64,000 nt of DNA from Rhizophagus clarus. Lineage: Eukaryota > Glomeromycota > Glomeromycetes > Glomerales > Glomeraceae. Below the pieces are notes generated by a model that worked only from the letters and a program-made list of their open reading frames with translations, had not been told where the DNA came from and did not search any database. Within the stretch, counting starts at the first letter, position 1, and every line of letters begins with the position of its first letter. This document shows positions 62,720 through 64,000 of this stretch, one piece after another. The stretch spans positions 372,001 through 436,000 of the forward strand of contig BLAL01000037.1 of assembly GCA_015698045.1 (NCBI GenBank), written 5' to 3'. The position numbers and the translations under genes are program-made.

Positions 62720-63411
62720 CGTAATTATTATATCTGAAAAATTTTCTTGTTTGAAAATATAACGGACTGTAATTCAGATAACTTGCTATATCTACAACAA
62801 AAAGTAATGTACTTTTGGAAATTTAAAAAGTGGTCATCAGTTCTAGAGAAAATACAAATTATTTGGACTTCTAATCAAAAAAAAAAACATACATACGTAG
62901 ACAGAGCACAGATTGAGCCAGTTTCGATAAGTAAAAATCGTGATCCCACTACTCAACGGCGTAGGGATAACAACTATCCCGAGTCTGAAAAAATAAAGGA
63001 TACCAATAATTTAGCAATCTATTGCAGCCCCTGGTGTTTTATATTATTGTTATAATGCCACTGGCGATGTTCTTGTATCCCATACCCATTACGATAAAGT
63101 TGCTTCTATTGACATAGATGGGAAGGATATCAAGGACATTATAATGTCATGTGTTCGATGTGAGGGAGTTAATATTCTTTAACCATTACGAAGATTCTGA
63201 TACATTAGAAATTATTTCGCTGATTATACAGAATTGTTTGTAATGTCTCGTAAACAACATGAAATCTGACATTGAGGATATCGATGTGGGACAGGATAAT
63301 CTAGGACGAATTATTTGTATTGTGTTTCGTAACGTCAAAAAGAAAATAGCAAAACCAATATCTGATGAAGAAAGGGAAAACTTGGCAAGATTTCGCGAAG
63401 GAACTTGCTAG
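62720..63411 (+). pseudogene. Broken DUF2283-like relative of the 59115 gene
   Basis: Pieces read GDVLVSHTHYDKVASIDIDG (from about 63065), HYEDSDTLEIISLIIQ (from about 63185) and DIEDIDVGQDNLGRIICIVF then RNVKKKIAKPISDEE, ending at 63411. The last piece aligns with IEVGLGNTGKIVSILFRN and LAKPLTEKE of the intact gene. Frames change near 63055 and 63180, and stops lie between pieces. The upstream frame (62747-63055) may hold its N-terminal part. Confidence 0.6.
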
Positions 63412-63739
63412 AAAGTCTTACTAGGTAAAAAAAAAAAAGCATAGCAATTTAGAGGTATTTTTTTTATGATCTCGTAACAATAAAATTTCTTTTTTGCAAA
63501 GTGGGTGATTGTTAACATAGCAAACAAGATAATCAATGTAGTTTACAGTATTACATAATTATTACTTTATATTGCCAAAGTATCCAAAAAAAAAAAAAAA
63601 ATTTGTATCACTTTGTTCGTTCACTTCACTTGACACGTGATTTATAAAATTCAATAACATATGACGTTGTCGACTTTCATTCTTTACTGAAACAAATCCG
63701 AAGTTTAAGCTTATCCTTAAAGTTCGATTTATGTAAAAT

Positions 63740-63900
63740 TATATCTTTTGTCTTCATATTATGACTACTATTCGAAAAGACTAAATTTATGCTACAGATT
63801 TTAGATAAACAATCCGAATTTAAACAACCAAAACAAACAATCATGATTAATAAACTAGGCTCATTCGATTCATCAGATAAATCTGATATATCAAGAAATC
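63740..63900 (+). pseudogene. Kinase N-terminus relic at the window end
   Basis: ATGACTACTATTCGAAAAGA at 63760 resembles the kinase start (MDSIRKD). It is followed by a stop, then by ATTTTAGATAAACAATCCGA, which aligns with the LDKQFEFRRQTI region. Sequence between them is missing. No other kinase exon follows before the window ends. Confidence 0.5.
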
Positions 63901-64000
63901 TGACATATCGAAAATAAATTTATTATCGCACTACAATAGTCCGTTATAGGCCCGACTCCAGTATATATATCCTTCCCTTATCAAAAAGATGAAAATCACG

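Noticed and set aside
1..64000. CRISPR arrays, bacterial operons or ribosome binding sites
   Set aside because: Intron-rich eukaryotic genes throughout, and no regularly spaced direct repeats of CRISPR type were seen.

Overview
The window looks like nuclear DNA of an arbuscular mycorrhizal fungus (Glomeromycotina, most like Rhizophagus). The evidence is strong AT-richness, short GT-AG introns, and a lineage-typical kinase family with an N-terminal Cys-rich motif, an NWTSGN linker and HRDLHSGN plus DLG catalytic motifs. There are also tandem cysteine-rich secreted proteins and many broken gene copies. The species is an inference from gene families, not a database match.

Layout. (1) 1-1133: 5' part of a broken ELMO gene on the minus strand. 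(2) About 3.3-16.6 kb: five tandem units of one small secreted protein (SSP) family, three intact (4351, 12122, 16128) and two broken (8006, 10229). Four of the five keep a shared TATA promoter module. Scraps of a minus-strand kinase sit between the units, and three small inverted-repeat elements lie in this part. (3) 17.9-54.3 kb: an array of paired ELMO and TKL-like kinase genes, with kinase downstream of ELMO. Units left of about 37 kb run on the minus strand and units right of it on the plus strand, so the array is an inverted duplication. One ELMO (38477-41348) is intact; three large copies and two fragments are broken. Four kinases are intact (18731-21036 and 28583-30946 minus; 42124-44464 and 52006-54349 plus). 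A 3.4 kb element with 8-bp target duplications separates one kinase from its ELMO neighbour. (4) 54.8-64 kb: a decayed region with a kinase pseudogene of another subfamily, an intact two-module DUF2283-like gene (59115-59810) and its broken relative, a coiled-coil relic, a polypurine tract and a possible SINE head.

How the genes may work together. ELMO proteins assist DOCK-type Rac activators in actin and polarity signalling, and the kinases are predicted cytosolic signalling enzymes. Their repeated pairing suggests co-duplication and possibly shared function, which is inference. All intact kinases carry a C-terminal tail built from seven small phase-1 exons, each of which can be skipped without a frameshift. 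The SSPs have signal peptides and ten cysteines, as expected of secreted effector-like proteins; their targets are unknown. All gene models were spliced by eye, using frame continuity and comparison between copies.
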